From an uncultured bacterium (GTDB lineage Bacteria > Bacteroidota > Ignavibacteria > Kapaibacteriales > UBA4661), in assembly GCA_937899715.1 (NCBI GenBank), contig CALCNX010000134.1, positions 1 to 31,314 on the forward strand: a stretch of 31,314 bases of DNA. Reading direction: 5' to 3'. The notes below the pieces were generated by a model, which did no database searches, had not been told where the DNA came from, and saw only the letters and a list, made by a program, of their open reading frames with translations. Shown piece after piece: positions 31,287 through 31,314 of this stretch (position 1 is its first letter; each line of letters opens with the position of its first letter). The position numbers were made by a program, and so were the translations under genes.

Positions 31287-31314
31287 ATGGAAATTATATC
31301 CAACTTCCATATTT

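Overview
The window is a gene-dense bacterial chromosome segment, about half GC by eye. It carries no rRNA, tRNA, phage or CRISPR that I can see. Several clues point to the Bacteroidota/Chlorobiota supergroup, and the Kapabacteria/Ignavibacteria side is my guess. Most starts lack a Shine-Dalgarno. Several intergenic spaces hold promoters of the Bacteroidota kind (TTTG-like box, 19-21 nt, TAnnTTTG). There is a HmuY-family lipoprotein and a pair of genes resembling the GldL/GldM motor of type IX secretion. The first 22 bases are a run of G that looks like an assembly or sequencing artefact.

Layout. 1-720: poly-G, a possible truncated gene start, a multi-hairpin repeat, two pairs of direct repeats that resemble a solo insertion-sequence end, and a bidirectional terminator. 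723-3298 (minus): a periplasmic amino-acid-type binding protein and an ABC ATPase. 3544-6946 (plus): SixA-like phosphatase, free methionine-R-sulfoxide reductase, an FtsX-like protein, PdxH and an unknown helical protein; a second copy of the multi-hairpin repeat and another palindromic repeat sit before the FtsX-like gene. 6963-16685 (minus): VOC protein, phytoene/squalene synthase, S10 serine carboxypeptidase, chorismate synthase, a TMTC-like membrane TPR protein, beta-carbonic anhydrase with a SulP transporter, and IspE. 16843-17553 (plus): a dolichol/phytol-kinase-like protein. 17614-18975 (minus): shikimate kinase and an ABC-2 permease. 19200-19817 (plus): HmuY-family lipoprotein. 19850-22312 (minus): the GldM-like and GldL-like pair. 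22338-23270: a decayed IS30-family element lying 25 bp upstream of that pair. 23344-28947 (minus): the molybdopterin subunit of xanthine dehydrogenase, an HGSNAT/DUF1624-type acyltransferase and an MsbA-type ABC exporter. 29240-29971 (minus): a LytTR response regulator with an 8-bp tandem repeat in its leader. 30459-31286 (plus): an unrecognised lipoprotein with a long structured leader.

How the parts relate. Two shikimate-pathway steps (aroK, aroC) and three isoprenoid-linked functions (IspE, phytoene/squalene synthase, a polyprenol-kinase-like protein) are present but dispersed. SulP and carbonic anhydrase form an apparent two-gene operon, plausibly for bicarbonate uptake and interconversion. 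The items most worth a second look are the apparently pseudoknotted leader upstream of the unknown lipoprotein (30284-30458), the isolated GldL/GldM-like motor pair, and the hairpin-rich dispersed repeats.
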